Part shown: in pieces, positions 61,481-64,000 of the stretch
Position numbering within the stretch: the first letter of the stretch is position 1
Layout: every line of letters starts with the position of its first letter
Assembly (NCBI GenBank): GCA_001507425.1
Contig: LMAJ01000020.1
Location: 1-64,000 of the forward strand
Source: Flavobacteriaceae bacterium CRH
GTDB taxonomy: Bacteria > Bacteroidota > Bacteroidia > Flavobacteriales > Flavobacteriaceae
Direction: 5' to 3'
DNA length: 64,000 nucleotides
Program-made: the position numbers and the translations under genes
The notes under the pieces: generated by a model
Databases searched by the model: none
The model's input: the letters and a program-made list of their open reading frames with translations, nothing else
What the model was told of the DNA's origin: nothing

Positions 61481-64000
61481 TTAAAATCCAAACTTAACAT
61501 TCACACCATACTCTCTTGTTGAAGGAATATTGAAAGACTCTATACCTTGTAAGTTACCTGTACCTGCTCCAGCTTCCGGATCAAAGTATTTCGCTTTGTT
61601 TACGAAGAAGAATAAATTTCTTCCCACTAAAGAGAAATCAATACTTGCGAAACCAGTACTTTGTAACATACGTTTTGGTAATGAATAACCAAAAACAAGC
61701 TCTCTTAATCTGATGTTTGTTGCATCATAAATAAAAGGTTCTGCAACTGGAGTTCTTTGTCCAATAGCTGTCCAATATTGCTCTGCAGTAATACTTGTCG
61801 TATTTGGAGTATAAGTAGTTACACCACCAGTTGTCGTACCAACAACACCAGGAACAACAATTCCACCTTCTCTTCCTGCTAAAGTAACATCACTTACACC
61901 TAAACCAGCTTGTCTTGCCTGAGTATAAGAAATAACTTCTCCACCAATTCTAAAATCAACAAGGAAACTTAGTGAAAAATCTTTATATCTGAAATTATTT
62001 TTAAATCCAGCAGTCCAGTCAGGGTTAAAGTTACCTGCACGAACACTAAAATCATCTGTAGCTAAAGGTATACCGGCAGCATTTACAATAACTTGTCCAT
62101 CCGGAGTTCTTTGGAATCCTTTGATGTATAAATCACCATATTCTCCTCCTTTAACAACTTTACTTCTAACCAATCTTCCATCACCAATGATCAATTCCTC
62201 TCTGTTATCATAGATAGAAGTAACTTTTGATTTATAAGAAGCATAATTCGCCATAATATCCCAAGAGAAATTTTCAGTTTGGATAGGAGTTGCAGTAAGC
62301 GTAAGCTCAATACCTTTGTTTTCAATATCTCCACCGTTTAACACCGCTCTTGAAGTTGAAGATGATTCTGGTGTATTGATATAGAAAATCTGATCTGATG
62401 TTTTAGTATTAAAATATGTAAAATCTAATCCTAAACGGTTTTTCAAGAATCTAACATCTACACCAAACTCAGAAGAACTTGACATCTCTGGTTTTAGGTT
62501 AGGATTTGCAGCTGTTGTTTGAGAATACAACATACCACCATTACCACCAATATAAGATAATTGAGAACTTGTTTGGTAAGGATCTGTATCATTACCAACT
62601 TTTGCGTAAGAACCTCTTACTTTTGCAAAACTAATAACTTCAGGTAAAGTAACCATATCAGATATTACAGCTGATAGACCTACTGAAGGATAAAAGAATG
62701 ATCTGTTTTGAGAAGGCAATGCAGAAGACCAGTCATTTCTAGCTGTTAAATCCAAGAATAAATAGTTTCTGAACCCAATTTGAGAAAATCCATAAACAGA
62801 GTTAACCTGTTTTTCTGACATTGTTGAAGTAGAGGTAGCAGTTGCAACGTTTAACAAAGAAAAATAGTTTCTTTTACTTAAAACTCCTCCAGATGTTAAT
62901 GCAGAACTAGATTGTTTCAACATATTCGCACCAGCATTCAAACCAATGGTGAAATCTCCAAATTTTTCTTTATAAGAAAGTAATGCATCTGTATTGAATT
63001 CACTCACTAACTCAGTAGACTCACTGTAAGAACCTAAGTTATTGTTAAATGCTTTTGTAGCATATCTATTTCTAACATTTTTGTTAGTCATTTGATCTAA
63101 ACCCGTTCTTACTTGTAAGCTTAAAGTATTTGTAATATCATATTTAAGAGAGGCAAGACCAATAAATCTGTTTCTTTTATCATCTCTTGAATCATCACGT
63201 AATGCAGACCAATAAGGGTTTCCTCCTGGAGATCCTGCTTCGTCTATGAAATAATTTTGTTGCAATTGCCCTGAAGCATCTGTATATTCAAAATCTCTGT
63301 ATTCATTAAATTTAATACTACGAGGCAATAAATAAGCTGAAGTACCAATAGACTCTTCACCAGTTCTTAACAAGTTATCGATATTCTGAACGATGTAGTT
63401 TGTTTTTACATCCAAAGAAAATTTATCAGATAATTTACTTGTCAATCTTAAGTTAAGATTGTGTCTGTCTAAAGCATTTCCTTGTACAATACCTTCTGCA
63501 CGAGTGTTTGTGTAAGAGAAATAACCTTGTGCTTTTTCATTTCCTGTAGTAACAGATATTGTATTAGCTAAGTTATAACCTGTTTTGTAAAAGTCAATAA
63601 CGTTATTTGGCTGTGGCGAATAATCTGTAGTCGCAGGTCCTGAATAATTAGGATTACGTTGTAACTGCCATGCTGAAACCTGACTTCCGTCTAACTTTCC
63701 TCCCCAGCTTGATACAGAGATCGGATTGTAAACTCCTCCATCTCCTTGTCCGTATTCATTTTGAAAATTTGTCAAATTATAAGCTGTAGAAGCCATAAAG
63801 TTAGATGACAATGTAACAGATGTTTTACCTGCTTTTCCAGATTTTGTAGTAATGATAATTACACCATTACTCGCTCTGTTTCCATAAAGAGCTGCTGCAG
63901 ATGGTCCTTTAAGAACAGTCATCGAAGCAATATCTTCAGGGTTAATGTTTGAGATACCATCAGGCTGAGTAGTTCCTCCTGTATCAATATCCGGATTACC
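61481..64000 (-). CDS. SusC/RagA-family TonB-linked transporter, N-terminus outside window
   Basis: The frame is open from 61481 to the right edge. The first residues seen are NPDIDTGG and INPEDIASMTVLKGPSAAALYGNRASNGVIIITTKSG, the conserved plug end; Met at 63922 is internal, not the start. The barrel and its aromatic C-terminus (REYGVNVKFGF) are complete. The signal peptide and first plug part lie outside. Confidence 0.93.
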   Translation of the reverse strand, partial: GNPDIDTGGTTQPDGISNINPEDIASMTVLKGPSAAALYGNRASNGVIIITTKSGKAGKTSVTLSSNFMASTAYNLTNFQNEYGQGDGGVYNPISVSSWGGKLDGSQVSAWQLQRNPNYSGPATTDYSPQPNNVIDFYKTGYNLANTISVTTGNEKAQGYFSYTNTRAEGIVQGNALDRHNLNLRLTSKLSDKFSLDVKTNYIVQNIDNLLRTGEESIGTSAYLLPRSIKFNEYRDFEYTDASGQLQQNYFIDEAGSPGGNPYWSALRDDSRDDKRNRFIGLASLKYDITNTLSLQVRTGLDQMTNKNVRNRYATKAFNNNLGSYSESTELVSEFNTDALLSYKEKFGDFTIGLNAGANMLKQSSSALTSGGVLSKRNYFSLLNVATATSTSTMSEKQVNSVYGFSQIGFRNYLFLDLTARNDWSSALPSQNRSFFYPSVGLSAVISDMVTLPEVISFAKVRGSYAKVGNDTDPYQTSSQLSYIGGNGGMLYSQTTAANPNLKPEMSSSSEFGVDVRFLKNRLGLDFTYFNTKTSDQIFYINTPESSSTSRAVLNGGDIENKGIELTLTATPIQTENFSWDIMANYASYKSKVTSIYDNREELIIGDGRLVRSKVVKGGEYGDLYIKGFQRTPDGQVIVNAAGIPLATDDFSVRAGNFNPDWTAGFKNNFRYKDFSLSFLVDFRIGGEVISYTQARQAGLGVSDVTLAGREGGIVVPGVVGTTTGGVTTYTPNTTSITAEQYWTAIGQRTPVAEPFIYDATNIRLRELVFGYSLPKRMLQSTGFASIDFSLVGRNLFFFVNKAKYFDPEAGAGTGNLQGIESFNIPSTREYGVNVKFGF

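Overview
The window looks like chromosomal DNA of a Flavobacterium or a close relative in the Bacteroidota. It is AT-rich, has paired SusC/SusD outer-membrane systems, an ECF sigma/FecR pair, promoters of the TAnnTTTG type, an IS1-like transposase, and GG-leader peptide precursors of the kind found in that phylum.

Left part (1-11.6 kb): a scrambled, scarred region. It holds the end of an IS6-family element, a three-gene HipBST-type toxin-antitoxin operon with three evenly spaced operator-like palindromes, a small membrane protein, an ADP-ribosylglycohydrolase, an IS1-family transposase, a lipoprotein gene that has lost its signal peptide, a headless zinc-finger gene, a dGTPase gene broken by a frameshift and a stop, tRNA-Ser(UGA), and remnants of an integrase, an IS3-family transposase and a second IS1. 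Several repeats ending in a tRNA-T-arm-like GGTTCGAA suggest repeated integration and loss of elements at tRNA genes.

Centre (11.6-30.4 kb): the most interesting region, two class I lanthipeptide loci facing away from each other. Locus 1 (minus strand, 20.7 to 11.6 kb) encodes a 47-aa precursor, a LanC-like protein without zinc ligands, a LanC with intact ligands, a luciferase-like flavin oxidoreductase (possible dehydroalanine reductase), a full-length LanB and a C39-peptidase ABC exporter. Locus 2 (plus strand, 25.4 to 30.3 kb) encodes a 55-aa precursor, a subtilisin-like lipoprotein protease and a LanB split into its glutamylation and elimination parts; the elimination part is also frameshifted at a T7 run, which cuts off its conserved IHMMINR end. 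Locus 2 has no LanC or exporter and could borrow those of locus 1. Between them lie an outer-membrane receptor and a membrane-anchored TPR/AraC regulator. A 12-bp motif occurs upstream of both the receptor and precursor 2.

Right of that (30.9-46.6 kb): a minus-strand peptide-utilisation-type locus: ECF sigma, FecR, SusC, SusD, two thioredoxin-like proteins (one without its CxxC), a second S8 protease, an M16 protease and a DsbD-like protein. From 47 to 55.3 kb come three small catabolic or redox units (AraC with a cupin/Yellow fusion; TetR with an SDR; AraC with SDR, aldo-keto reductase and amidohydrolase). From 55.4 kb to the edge are an XRE regulator, an M28 peptidase and a sugar PUL (sialidase-like enzyme, sugar MFS transporter, SusD, SusC cut by the window end).

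A degraded copy of the sequence just downstream of tRNA-Ser lies at 51.15 kb, so the 41 kb in between may be a tRNA-Ser genomic island. No CRISPR array, rRNA or replication origin was seen. All functions are inferred from sequence motifs read by eye; no database search was made.
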